Below, piece by piece: positions 43,809 through 51,759 of a stretch of 64,000 nucleotides of DNA. This stretch comes from Dysgonomonas sp. UBA7710 (GTDB taxonomy: Bacteria > Bacteroidota > Bacteroidia > Bacteroidales > Dysgonomonadaceae), in the NCBI RefSeq assembly GCF_002482385.1, contig NZ_DLFW01000043.1, positions 32,467 through 96,466 of the forward strand, read 5' to 3'. The first letter of the stretch is position 1. Each line of letters begins with the position of its first letter. The notes under the pieces were generated by a model. The model was not told the DNA's origin. It saw only the letters and a list, made by a program, of their open reading frames with translations, and did no database searches. The translations under genes and the position numbers were made by a program.

Positions 43809-44705
43809 CTAGAAAAGACTGTAAAAATCAGGTTTAATACATATTCCCACCCGGATATTCATCGAATATTTATCATAATCCAGCAAACTTTCACCATATC
43901 CATGGAAGAAACGGGCAAAAATATACTGGTTCGCTTTTTCCGAAATCCTGAAACTTGCCGTGAGTGTTGTATTGATATTACCAAACCCTCTTTTGGGATT
44001 TAAATCTGCAGATAACCACCATTTGTGTTTATCGCTTATATAATTTATCGACAGGTAACCCAAGCCCCTATAGTCGATAAGATCTTTATTATTACCCCCA
44101 TCCACATAAGGTATCCAAAATTCGCCGGATAGATTGAAGCGTGCGTTGAAATAATATTTCATAGAAATGCTTAAATAATTCCAGCTACGCGAATCTTCTC
44201 CATCGCGTCCGTTCGATTCATGCTTCAGTTGAGCAAACATTGCTCCCACCAGCTTCTTATCGTGAAATATATATTTACCCAAGCCCAAACCCGGGTTATA
44301 GTTCGTATCCCTGAAAGGACTGGATTCGGCATATATATCCCAAAACGATCTCTGGGTATATGTCAGGTAAGCGAATGTTTTGAACGGAAGTACACTCTTA
44401 GTCAGACGCTGCCTGATACTGATCTGAAATGTGGCATCGGCCGAAGTATTTGTAATTTCTTCATTCAGTGGTATCCCTGTTACAAAGTATGTATCTTTAT
44501 ATACTGCAAATGAAGGCATCCTGTCGGCCATTCTTATAGCTTCTTTTTCCGATATTTCAAAATGTCTGGGTTTGAATATATTGGGGTCCCGCATGGCTAC
44601 ATTGTATTGTTCCCTGATGCTATCATTAGCATACAGCAGATCATCCTGAGCTGACAAATAGGCAGAAACTGTTGCTAATAAAATAAATAAATAGACTTTT
44701 CGCAT
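43809..44705 (-). CDS. pldA: Outer-membrane phospholipase A (PldA/OMPLA)
   Basis: A 298-residue protein from ATG 44705; a longer frame needs a GTG and would bury the signal peptide MRKVYLFILLATVSAYLSAQ. The signature LKHESNGRDGEDSRSWN gives the catalytic His (H162), Ser (S164) and Asn (N176) of OMPLA, and NYNPGLGL precedes it as in the family. The rest is a 12-strand-type barrel. OMPLA hydrolyses phospholipids that reach the outer leaflet of the outer membrane; dimerisation and Ca2+ activate the E. coli enzyme. Being next to LpxC, KAS III and an LPS kinase suggests a shared task in outer-membrane lipid balance. Confidence 0.9.
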   Translation of the reverse strand: MRKVYLFILLATVSAYLSAQDDLLYANDSIREQYNVAMRDPNIFKPRHFEISEKEAIRMADRMPSFAVYKDTYFVTGIPLNEEITNTSADATFQISIRQRLTKSVLPFKTFAYLTYTQRSFWDIYAESSPFRDTNYNPGLGLGKYIFHDKKLVGAMFAQLKHESNGRDGEDSRSWNYLSISMKYYFNARFNLSGEFWIPYVDGGNNKDLIDYRGLGYLSINYISDKHKWWLSADLNPKRGFGNINTTLTASFRISEKANQYIFARFFHGYGESLLDYDKYSMNIRVGICIKPDFYSLF

Positions 44706-44784
44706 AAATAAAAAATCAGCTAAATGATCCCTCACTTTTAGTTTACTGAATATTCGTTACTATTATTTGAAGATAATTACCTGG

Positions 44785-45087
44785 TCAGTCGAAAATAAAT
44801 TGATTTATAAATCTATCGTTTGGTATATCTTCTTTGCATTTTGTTTTGATTCCTATCTTATTCAGAATCTTTTTTAGGTCGGAGTTGATTGTATCTGCAT
44901 ATACCAGACTGACTTTTTTGATGGCCATCAGTAACGAAAAGTAATTATTCCCGGTACTTTCCAGTTTCAGACTTTCAACGCCTTTTACATTGTCATCTTC
45001 TAATTCAAACAGGTTTACAGTCGTATTTTCTTGAACTCCTTTGCTGAGTGCTCCTTTTTGAGTGAGGATAACTATTATTTTTTTCAT
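44785..45087 (-). CDS. Small protein, possibly NifX/NifB-fold
   Basis: A 100-residue cytosolic protein, MKKIIVILTQKGALSKGVQE at the start. The alternation of strands and helices, with a late segment VSLVYADTINSDLKKILNKI followed by GIKTKCKEDIP, resembles the dinitrogenase iron-molybdenum cofactor (NifX) fold, but I cannot be sure. It is the first gene after the TetR gene, with two TetR-type palindromes just upstream (45106-45121 and 45161-45176), so it is likely the first target of that regulator. Confidence 0.6.
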   Translation of the reverse strand: MKKIIVILTQKGALSKGVQENTTVNLFELEDDNVKGVESLKLESTGNNYFSLLMAIKKVSLVYADTINSDLKKILNKIGIKTKCKEDIPNDRFINQFIFD

Positions 45088-45105
45088 AAAATTGTTGTTT
45101 GAATT

Positions 45106-45121
45106 ATGAACAATTGTTCAT
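45106..45121. promoter_or_regulatory. TetR operator candidate A
   Basis: ATGAACAATTGTTCAT, a perfect 16-bp palindrome 19 nt upstream of the start of the NifX-like gene. Confidence 0.7.
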
Positions 45122-45160
45122 TTGGTTATAAAAAAATAAACGCTTGTCTTTGTTGTATTA

Positions 45161-45176
45161 ATGAACGATAGTTCAC
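45161..45176. promoter_or_regulatory. TetR operator candidate B
   Basis: ATGAACGATAGTTCAC shares the TGAAC-N4-GTTCA core with sites A and C. It lies 39 nt beyond site A in the same intergenic region. Confidence 0.65.
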
Positions 45177-45192
45177 TGCCGGATAAAAAAAA

Positions 45193-45807
45193 TTAAGCTT
45201 TGATTAAACAATATAAATAATCCATCACTTCCTTTCTTCTTTCCATATCTTTTACCACATTTGTCACAAAATGGGATTCGTCACAAGCCTGGTCTGAAGT
45301 TTCCTTTACACCTGTATTATTGAATAATATACACATTATTTCAACATCAATATCGGCTCTCACCTCCTTGACTGCTATACTCTTATGCAGAGCATTCCGC
45401 CAGTGACCGAGCAGACGGCTGTAGATAAATCTGAAGCGGTTGACAAAATCTGGATAATGCTTCGCGGCTTGTATTATTAAAGCTGTGTAATTCAGGAAAA
45501 CCGTATGTGTAACGCCTGCTCTCATAAATGCATTGGTTACAATTTTCTGCCGCCTGTGCATAGCTTCAATTAATTCGGGTACCGTGATGTCCCCTTTTAT
45601 ACCATTAAGCATTTTGTCGAATATCTTGAAAAAATACTCGTCGATAACAGCAAAGAATAGTTCTTCTTTATTTTTAAAATACCGGTACATAGCTCCACGA
45701 GACATCCCCAGCTCCTCTTGCAGAACGGATATTGATGCACTGTCATAACCTTTGTTCATGAAAACGTCGAAGGCCCGTCTTAATATGTATTCTCTGCTAT
45801 ACTTCAT
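45193..45807 (-). CDS. TetR/AcrR-family regulator
   Basis: A 204-residue TetR protein. The N-terminal DNA-binding domain (about 4-50) reads ILRRAFDVFMNKGYDSASIS then LGMSRGAMYRYFKNKEELFF, and the rest is the helical ligand domain. It lies directly upstream of the envelope-lipid genes on the same strand. Three copies of TGAAC-N4-GTTCA surround it: one before its own start (45828-45843) and two before the next gene. It therefore probably represses itself and the locus; the ligand is unknown but could be an acyl or lipid signal. Confidence 0.9.
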   Translation of the reverse strand: MKYSREYILRRAFDVFMNKGYDSASISVLQEELGMSRGAMYRYFKNKEELFFAVIDEYFFKIFDKMLNGIKGDITVPELIEAMHRRQKIVTNAFMRAGVTHTVFLNYTALIIQAAKHYPDFVNRFRFIYSRLLGHWRNALHKSIAVKEVRADIDVEIMCILFNNTGVKETSDQACDESHFVTNVVKDMERRKEVMDYLYCLIKA

Positions 45808-45827
45808 TAATCAACTATTTTAAATAT

Positions 45828-45843
45828 GTGAACAATCGTTCAC
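45828..45843. promoter_or_regulatory. TetR operator candidate C
   Basis: GTGAACAATCGTTCAC, a near-perfect palindrome 20 nt upstream of the TetR start codon; same core as sites A and B. Confidence 0.7.
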
Positions 45844-45969
45844 AATGCAAAATTGCGATATTAAATTTGATTGCACACTATTTTTAATGTTAAAAAATAT
45901 TTTTAAATCACATCACAAAAGCAACTATTCCGAGAAAAATTTGATTGATAGAGATCATTTATTTTACTA

Positions 45970-46326
45970 TCAGGTGTTAAACTTCCAGATTTTTTCTTCA
46001 CCGTCGAATGTTACGCCAAATAGAGCTGGCGAAGGTAAACGGAGATAGCTAAACTGTATATCCAATGCTATTTTGGCTCCGGAAAGCTGTTCTACTTTTG
46101 CATTCCATTCCAATACTTTATCATAGAGCTCGTTTGTTTTAGCCATATCCGACCGGGAGATTGCATTATTCAGCTTATCTACAAGATTGCTTATTTCCAA
46201 CTCTTCAAATTTCGTTGCGAGTTCGTTATACTTTTCCATGTAGCGTTTTGACAGTTCTTCGGTATCCATAAGTGTTTCATTTAGATTGTTAATAACAGTA
46301 TATGTATCTATACTTAGAAATAACAT
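45970..46326 (-). CDS. Unrecognised small helical protein
   Basis: A 118-residue protein without signal peptide. The middle (ELATKFEELEISNLVDKLNN and the following ISRSDMAKTNELYDKVLEWN) is a charged amphipathic helix region, probably coiled coil. The end (IQFSYLRLPSPALFGVTFDG) is more hydrophobic. The ATG at 46269 (MDTEELSKRY) is an alternative start that drops 19 residues and looks more natural. Divergent from the RNase H gene. No family recognised. Confidence 0.55.
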   Translation of the reverse strand: MLFLSIDTYTVINNLNETLMDTEELSKRYMEKYNELATKFEELEISNLVDKLNNAISRSDMAKTNELYDKVLEWNAKVEQLSGAKIALDIQFSYLRLPSPALFGVTFDGEEKIWKFNT

Positions 46327-46469
46327 TCTAACGAGATATTAAGTTTAGTTCTGAATCCGAATAAATTAATTGTGATACTCTTTAAACATCCTATTATTTC
46401 GTATTTTCCGGCTTTCTTCGTTAATTTGCATCTATAATCAATAGCTGTTTATCCAGAATAACAAAATTA

Positions 46470-47093
46470 GTGGCAAAGAAGAATTTTTATGTAATATGGA
46501 ATGGCGTAACTCCCGGGGTGTATTCGTCATGGAATGAGGCAAAAGCTCAGATCGAAGGGTACGAGGGAGCTATTTATAAATCTTTCCCTACCAAAGAGGA
46601 AGCCGAGAAAGCATATAATGATAATCCATGGCTATATATAGGAAAAAATGCAGAAAAGAAGAAAGTCTCCATTCATAACATACCCGAAATCATAAAAAAC
46701 AGCTTGTCTGTGGATGCCGCTTGCAGCGGGAATCCGGGTTTATTGGAATACAGGGGCGTATACGTGCAGACCGGAGAGCAGGTATTTCATCAGGGACCGT
46801 TTGAGAAAGGAACAAATAATATAGGAGAATTCCTTGCTCTGGTACATGGTCTGGCATTGCTGAAGCAGAAAAAATTTAAAATTCCTATCTATTCGGACAG
46901 CGCTAATGCTATAAAGTGGGTAAAAGAGAAAAAATGCAAAACGAAATTGGAAAGACTGCCCGAAAATGAATCTCTATTCTACATGATAGAACGTGCTGAG
47001 AAGTGGCTCAGAGACAATACATATACTACTCAAATAATAAAATGGAAGACGGACGAATGGGGCGAAATCCCTGCCGATTTCGGACGAAAATGA
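46470..47093 (+). CDS. rnhA: Ribonuclease HI with N-terminal hybrid-binding domain
   Basis: A 207-residue protein starting at GTG (46470). Residues about 5-50 are the viroplasmin-like RNA-DNA hybrid binding domain (FYVIWNGVTPGVYSSWNEAK). Residues about 78-205 are RNase HI with D82 (SVDAACSGNPG), E120 (NNIGEFLALVHGL), D143 (PIYSDSANAIKWV) and a final Asp in EIPADFGRK. It cleaves the RNA strand of RNA-DNA hybrids during replication and R-loop removal. The length is usual for this Bacteroidetes form. Confidence 0.92.
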   Translation: MAKKNFYVIWNGVTPGVYSSWNEAKAQIEGYEGAIYKSFPTKEEAEKAYNDNPWLYIGKNAEKKKVSIHNIPEIIKNSLSVDAACSGNPGLLEYRGVYVQTGEQVFHQGPFEKGTNNIGEFLALVHGLALLKQKKFKIPIYSDSANAIKWVKEKKCKTKLERLPENESLFYMIERAEKWLRDNTYTTQIIKWKTDEWGEIPADFGRK

Positions 47094-47101
47094 TTTTAGA
47101 A

Positions 47102-47695
47102 CTAACTAGTCCACGGATTCACAGACATTAGAAACCTCCACTTGTCTATATCATACTTATACAGATAATATTTTCCATATGCGCATTCGTACCCGCAGGT
47201 ATAAACTTTGTAAATAATAACATATTCCTTATTACGCGAGAACAAAGGAACGGAATAATAATTCACATCCGTATAATCTTTTTTCTTGGCCGGGAGCATT
47301 TTTTTGCCTGACATACCTTTATGCCAGACGGAATCCTTGATGGATATAAACTGTTCATAAAAATAATCTTTGTCCGCCTGAGTAAATAGCGTATCCAGAC
47401 CGGAAGATTTTTTGAACAGGTATTTATTGTCTGGTTCCAGATGACTGATATCGTACTCACCTATATATTTACTAATGAAGTTAGCTGCATCCCAAGGCAA
47501 TATTTTCACGGATACTTTTGTGTTATTCTTGAGGAATTTAATCTCGGATTTTTTATCATTATTGGTCATCCAATTCAGGAAGCCGTAAATCTCCTCATCG
47601 GAAATAATAGTACTATAGGTATGTGTTTGTGCCTGCACAACACCGGATTGCACAAGAAGCATAGTAAAGAAAACAAGTAAACCCCTGAGCAGCAT
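47102..47695 (-). CDS. Unrecognised secreted protein
   Basis: A 197-residue protein from ATG 47695; a longer frame would need a TTG that lies inside the promoter box at 47714. The signal peptide is MLLRGLLVFFTMLLVQSGVV then QAQ. The mature part is rich in Lys, Tyr and Asp, with a pair of cysteines near the C terminus (YKVYTCGYECAYGKYYLYKY) that may form a disulfide. Probably periplasmic or outer-membrane associated. The gene is convergent with rnhA, nine bases apart. No family recognised. Confidence 0.6.
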   Translation of the reverse strand: MLLRGLLVFFTMLLVQSGVVQAQTHTYSTIISDEEIYGFLNWMTNNDKKSEIKFLKNNTKVSVKILPWDAANFISKYIGEYDISHLEPDNKYLFKKSSGLDTLFTQADKDYFYEQFISIKDSVWHKGMSGKKMLPAKKKDYTDVNYYSVPLFSRNKEYVIIYKVYTCGYECAYGKYYLYKYDIDKWRFLMSVNPWTS

Positions 47696-47713
47696 ATCTA
47701 TTCGAGTTTGGCC

Positions 47714-47721
47714 CAAAGATA
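47714..47721 (-). promoter_or_regulatory. -7 box of the secreted-protein gene
   Basis: TATCTTTG on the minus strand, 18 nt upstream of the ATG at 47695. It decides between the two possible starts. Confidence 0.6.
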
Positions 47722-47927
47722 ATAAAAATAAAAAAACAAAGAATTAAGAATTAAGAATAACTTGTTTACCCGTATCTTGTATCTCGTCTACTTGTAACAG
47801 AACGATCAATTTCTACTTCCGATCCGCTTAAATAATTAATCTTTTGGAAATCACAAGATATAACTTTGTATAAAAAAATTACTTATATTTTCTTACTTTT
47901 TCTTATCCCCGAACAGCAAAAAAATGC

Positions 47928-47935
47928 TACTTTTG
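47928..47935 (+). promoter_or_regulatory. -7 box of the phosphoglucomutase gene
   Basis: TACTTTTG, 53 nt upstream of the start codon at 47989. Confidence 0.55.
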
Positions 47936-47988
47936 CTTTTTGTAGTATTAATTATTACATAGAACTATAAATAATAAAACAAACACGC

Positions 47989-49734
47989 ATGGAAAGTAAT
48001 GATTTGCTAATGCAAGTGACAGCCAAAGCCAAAACATGGCTATCAGACAAATACGATGACGAGACGAGAAAAGAAGTGCAAGCATTATTAGACAAAGAAG
48101 ATAAAACAGAGTTGATAGAGGCTTTCTATAAAGACCTTGAATTTGGGACAGGAGGTCTTCGCGGTATTATGGGAGTCGGTACCAACAGAGTTAATATATA
48201 TACTATAGGAGCAGCTACGCAAGGCCTGACGAACTATCTGCTGAAAGAATTTTCTTCGCTAAAACAGATAAAAGTAGTTATCGGACACGATTGCCGTAAC
48301 AATAGCCGGAAATACGCCGAAATATCGGCTGACATACTATCAGCTAACGGAATCAAAGCATATCTGTTCGAAGACCTGCGTCCTACACCGGAGGTATCAT
48401 ACGCCATTCGCAAACTGGGTTGCCAGAGCGGTATTATGATAACAGCATCGCACAACCCGAAAGCATATAACGGATATAAGGCTTACTGGGAAGACGGTGC
48501 ACAGGTTATACCTCCGCATGATAAGAATATCATTGCTGAAGTAAACCGTGTCAATGTCGAGAATATCAAGTTTAAAGGCAACAAGAACCTGATAGAAATA
48601 TTAGGTAAAAATATGGATGAAGCATATATAAAAGAGTTGAAAACCATTTTACTCTCACCTGATGCTATCAAACGTCACAGCGGAATAGGTATCGTATATA
48701 CCCCGTTGCACGGAACAGGATTTACCGTAATCCCTCAGGCTCTGAAAGCATCCGGATTTACTAACATTATCAATGTCCCGGAACAAGACGTACTGAGTGG
48801 TGATTTTCCTACTGTTGTATCTCCAAATCCTGAAGATCCCGCAGCGATGGCTCTTGCCGTAAAAAAAGCAATGGAAACAAATGCCGAGCTCGTATTTGCG
48901 ACAGACCCCGATGCTGACCGCTTCGGTGCAGGTATCCGTAACGATAAAGGAGAGTTTATCCTGCTGAACGGAAACCAGACAATGCTTATCCTTATTTATT
49001 ATATAATTACCCGGAAAAGAGAACTCGGGCAACTTACCGGAAAAGAATATACTGTACGCACAATTGTAACCAGTGCCTTAACCCAGGTAGTATCGGAGAA
49101 AAACGGTGTGGAAATGTTCGAGTGCTATACAGGATTCAAATGGATTGCTGCCATTATGCGCGAGCTTGAAGGTAAGCGTCAATATATAGGAGGAGGAGAA
49201 GAAAGCTATGGCTTCCTTGCCGAAGACTTTGTTCGCGATAAGGATTCCGTATCGGCTGCTATGCTCTTCGGAGAAATCGCAGCATGGGCAAAGGACAATG
49301 GAAAAACATTATACGAAATGCTTCAGGATATCTATGTAGAATACGGATTCTCGAAAGAAAAGGGTATTTCGGTAACTAAAGAAGGACGTAGCGGTGCAGA
49401 GGAAATAGAAGCTATGATGAAAAACTTCAGGGAGAATCCAATCAAACAGATTGCAGGCTCTAAGGTGACGCTCATCAAAGACTTTGTAACTCTGAAAGCT
49501 CAGGATTTGGCCATCAATGAAGAATATACATTGGAAATGCCAACGACTTCAAACGTATTGCAGTACTTCACCGAAGACGGAACAAAAATATCCATTCGTC
49601 CTTCCGGTACAGAACCGAAAATTAAGTTCTATATAGAAGTTAAAGCAAAATTGAAATCCAGAGCTGACTACGATGCCGTAGATGCCAGTACAGAGAAAAA
49701 GATAGAACAAGTCTGTAAAGATTTGGGAATCTAA
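47989..49734 (+). CDS. Phosphoglucomutase/phosphomannomutase
   Basis: A 581-residue alpha-D-phosphohexomutase of the PgcA/PGM2 type. The four family motifs are present: phosphoserine loop GIMITASHNPKAYNGYK (S154), metal loop FATDPDADRFG, sugar-binding IGGGEESYGFL, and phosphate-binding IRPSGTEPKIKFYI. It interconverts glucose-1-phosphate and glucose-6-phosphate (or the mannose equivalents), feeding cell-wall and polysaccharide precursors. Cytosolic. Single gene with promoter and terminator. Confidence 0.95.
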   Translation: MESNDLLMQVTAKAKTWLSDKYDDETRKEVQALLDKEDKTELIEAFYKDLEFGTGGLRGIMGVGTNRVNIYTIGAATQGLTNYLLKEFSSLKQIKVVIGHDCRNNSRKYAEISADILSANGIKAYLFEDLRPTPEVSYAIRKLGCQSGIMITASHNPKAYNGYKAYWEDGAQVIPPHDKNIIAEVNRVNVENIKFKGNKNLIEILGKNMDEAYIKELKTILLSPDAIKRHSGIGIVYTPLHGTGFTVIPQALKASGFTNIINVPEQDVLSGDFPTVVSPNPEDPAAMALAVKKAMETNAELVFATDPDADRFGAGIRNDKGEFILLNGNQTMLILIYYIITRKRELGQLTGKEYTVRTIVTSALTQVVSEKNGVEMFECYTGFKWIAAIMRELEGKRQYIGGGEESYGFLAEDFVRDKDSVSAAMLFGEIAAWAKDNGKTLYEMLQDIYVEYGFSKEKGISVTKEGRSGAEEIEAMMKNFRENPIKQIAGSKVTLIKDFVTLKAQDLAINEEYTLEMPTTSNVLQYFTEDGTKISIRPSGTEPKIKFYIEVKAKLKSRADYDAVDASTEKKIEQVCKDLGI

Positions 49735-49747
49735 AGAATACTAAGAG

Positions 49748-49776
49748 AGCCGGATTATTACCATCCGGCTTTTTTG
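49748..49776 (+). terminator. Terminator of the phosphoglucomutase gene
   Basis: AGCCGGAT (49748-49755) and ATCCGGCT (49763-49770) followed by six T. Confidence 0.85.
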
Positions 49777-50060
49777 CCTGATATATTTGCGAAAATAATG
49801 TCAAACAAACGATTTTATCCCTCTAAAGCGGAATTACTAAATAAATGCTCTCTGTAAACAACAATATTGAATCGAGATTGTTATGAAATATCTAAAGGAT
49901 TCACACTAATAACACATTAACAATTAAACTGAAATATTTTGGCAAAGGATTGTAAAAAAGACTTATATCCTCTCTGCTTTATAAAATCTCTTCTGTTTAT
50001 TTCGCCAAAACATGTTTTACAACATGTTTTTATATAAAAAATGTTAAGAAAGTAATTTTT

Positions 50061-50105
50061 ACTTACTATCCTATAAACTTATTATAAGTACACTTACTAT
50101 ATTTG
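50061..50105 (+). promoter_or_regulatory. Promoter and MarR operator candidate
   Basis: The -7 box TATATTTG is at 50098-50105. ACTTATTATAAGT (50077-50089) is a 13-bp palindrome flanked by two direct copies of ACTTACTAT (50061-50069, 50092-50100); the second overlaps the -7 box. This arrangement suits repression by the MarR protein encoded 26 nt downstream. The remaining spacer from 49777 to 50060 is AT-rich with nothing recognised. Confidence 0.55.
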
Positions 50106-50130
50106 TGCCGAATTTAAAAAAATAGATTAA

Positions 50131-50595
50131 ATGGAAGTAAACTGCAAATTAGGGAATCCAAATGAGGAGGTGGGATATCTAATATGGCGTGTTTCCAAAT
50201 TCTGGCAAAGAGGTAAACACAAGGTATTAGATGAATTTGGGCTAACATCATCACAAATGGAATTATTAGGTGCTATATATCATATGTCGAGGCAACAAAA
50301 AGAGGCCACACAAATCGTTTTATCGCAGGAAACAGAGATAGATCCTATGACTACTTCCACCATATTAAGAAATCTTGAGAAAAAGGGATTAATAAGCAGA
50401 CGGGAAAGCGTAACCGATACAAGGGCCCGCATTGTAGAACTAACTGAAGCAGGAAAGGAACTTTTCGAAAAGGCCATTACCAAAGTAAAAAGCGGGCAAG
50501 AACTTCTATTTAAAAATATCGATGTAGAAGTATTAAGGACACAATTAATCATCCTTTTACAGGAGATGGACAGATTAAGTAAATCAAACAATTAA
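50131..50595 (+). CDS. MarR-family regulator of the efflux operon
   Basis: A 154-residue winged-helix protein. It shows LTSSQMELLGAIYHMSRQQ, the recognition-helix region MTTSTILRNLEKKGLISRRE and the wing SVTDTRARIVELTEAGKELF. It is followed 12 nt later by a three-gene RND efflux system, so it most likely represses its own operon and is released by a toxic small molecule. A palindrome with flanking repeats overlaps its promoter (50061-50105). Confidence 0.9.
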   Translation: MEVNCKLGNPNEEVGYLIWRVSKFWQRGKHKVLDEFGLTSSQMELLGAIYHMSRQQKEATQIVLSQETEIDPMTTSTILRNLEKKGLISRRESVTDTRARIVELTEAGKELFEKAITKVKSGQELLFKNIDVEVLRTQLIILLQEMDRLSKSNN

Positions 50596-50607
50596 ATAAA
50601 TATAGGT

Positions 50608-51726
50608 ATGAATGTGAAAAAGATTGTTATCGGAGCAATGGCTCTATTGGTTATGGTATCTTGTGGGAACAAGAGCTCCAATCCTTTCGGAGGTGGAGAT
50701 AAAACTCCTCAGGAATATCCGACACAGGTATTAAGTATGCAGGACACAGAACTGGAAACTGTTTATCCAGTGACTATAAAAGGACAGGAAGATGTTGAAA
50801 TCAGGCCTCGTATCGATGGTTTTATAGATGCTGTTTATGTGGATGAAGGAGCAGTAGTGAAAAAGGGACAGATTTTGTTTAAAATCAATTCCCCTACAGC
50901 CGAACAAGCTTTGAGAACAGCACAGGCTGCCGTTGAAAGTGCCAAGGCGCAGGTGAGCACAGCCCAATTAAATGTCGACAGGTTCAAACCTTTGGCCGAA
51001 CAAGGTATTGTAAGCCAGGTACAACTCGATACTTACCAGAACACATTGCTTACATCAAAAGCAACTTTGGCTCAGACTGAGGCTCAGCTAGCGAGTGCGC
51101 AGGCACAGATGAACTGGACAAATGTTTCCAGTCCGGTAGATGGCGTTGTAGGGACAATCAATTATCGTCAGGGTAGTTTGGTTAATAATAGCAATGCTCT
51201 GACTACAGTATCAAGTACAGGAAATGTATTTGCGTATTTCTCATTGAATGAGAAAGACCTCGTTACTTTGTTGGCAGACCTGCCGGGCAAAACTCAGGCT
51301 GAAAAAATAAATAACCTGCCTGCTGTTACCCTGAAGATGGCTGATGGTACTGTATATGAAGAGAAAGGTAAGATAAAAACAATTTCCGGATCGGTAAGCG
51401 TATCAACCGGATCTGCAAACTTCAGGGCCGAATTTCCAAATCCTCACGGAGTGTTGAGAAGCGGATTCAGCGGAAACCTGTCTATTCCTCAGCATGTAGA
51501 AGAGGCTATAGTAATACCTCAGGCAGCCACATTTACAAAACAGAATAAGCGCTTGGTTTATAAAGTGGTCAGCGATTCTGTTGCTGTACAAATACTAATC
51601 GATGTTACTGCGACACCTGACGGGAAAAGCTATGTTGTAACAAACGGCCTTTCGAGCGGTGACCGTATTGTAACAGGTGGAGTTGCCACTCTGTCTGATA
51701 GTACAACAATCATTGTGAAAAAATAA
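50608..51726 (+). CDS. RND efflux periplasmic adaptor lipoprotein
   Basis: A 372-residue membrane-fusion protein of the AcrA/MexA family. The lipoprotein signal ends MALLVMVSC (C19). It has a lipoyl/barrel-sandwich half (DVEIRPRIDGFIDAVYVDEG, VKKGQILFKINS), a helical hairpin (about 92-160, Ala/Gln-rich), the second lipoyl half (SPVDGVVGTINYRQGSLV) and beta-barrel and proximal domains to the end (SSGDRIVTGGVATLSD). It links the inner-membrane pump to the outer-membrane channel. Second gene of the MarR operon. Confidence 0.93.
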   Translation: MNVKKIVIGAMALLVMVSCGNKSSNPFGGGDKTPQEYPTQVLSMQDTELETVYPVTIKGQEDVEIRPRIDGFIDAVYVDEGAVVKKGQILFKINSPTAEQALRTAQAAVESAKAQVSTAQLNVDRFKPLAEQGIVSQVQLDTYQNTLLTSKATLAQTEAQLASAQAQMNWTNVSSPVDGVVGTINYRQGSLVNNSNALTTVSSTGNVFAYFSLNEKDLVTLLADLPGKTQAEKINNLPAVTLKMADGTVYEEKGKIKTISGSVSVSTGSANFRAEFPNPHGVLRSGFSGNLSIPQHVEEAIVIPQAATFTKQNKRLVYKVVSDSVAVQILIDVTATPDGKSYVVTNGLSSGDRIVTGGVATLSDSTTIIVKK

Positions 51727-51759
51727 GACAATTTATTTAATAAATAAAATAAAGAACTA

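Noticed and set aside
44706..44735. GTG start for pldA
   Set aside because: It would put ten residues ahead of a textbook signal peptide that begins at ATG 44705.
47696..47716. Longer start (TTG) for the secreted protein at 47102-47695
   Set aside because: The TTG lies inside the TATCTTTG promoter box, and the later ATG gives a clean signal peptide.
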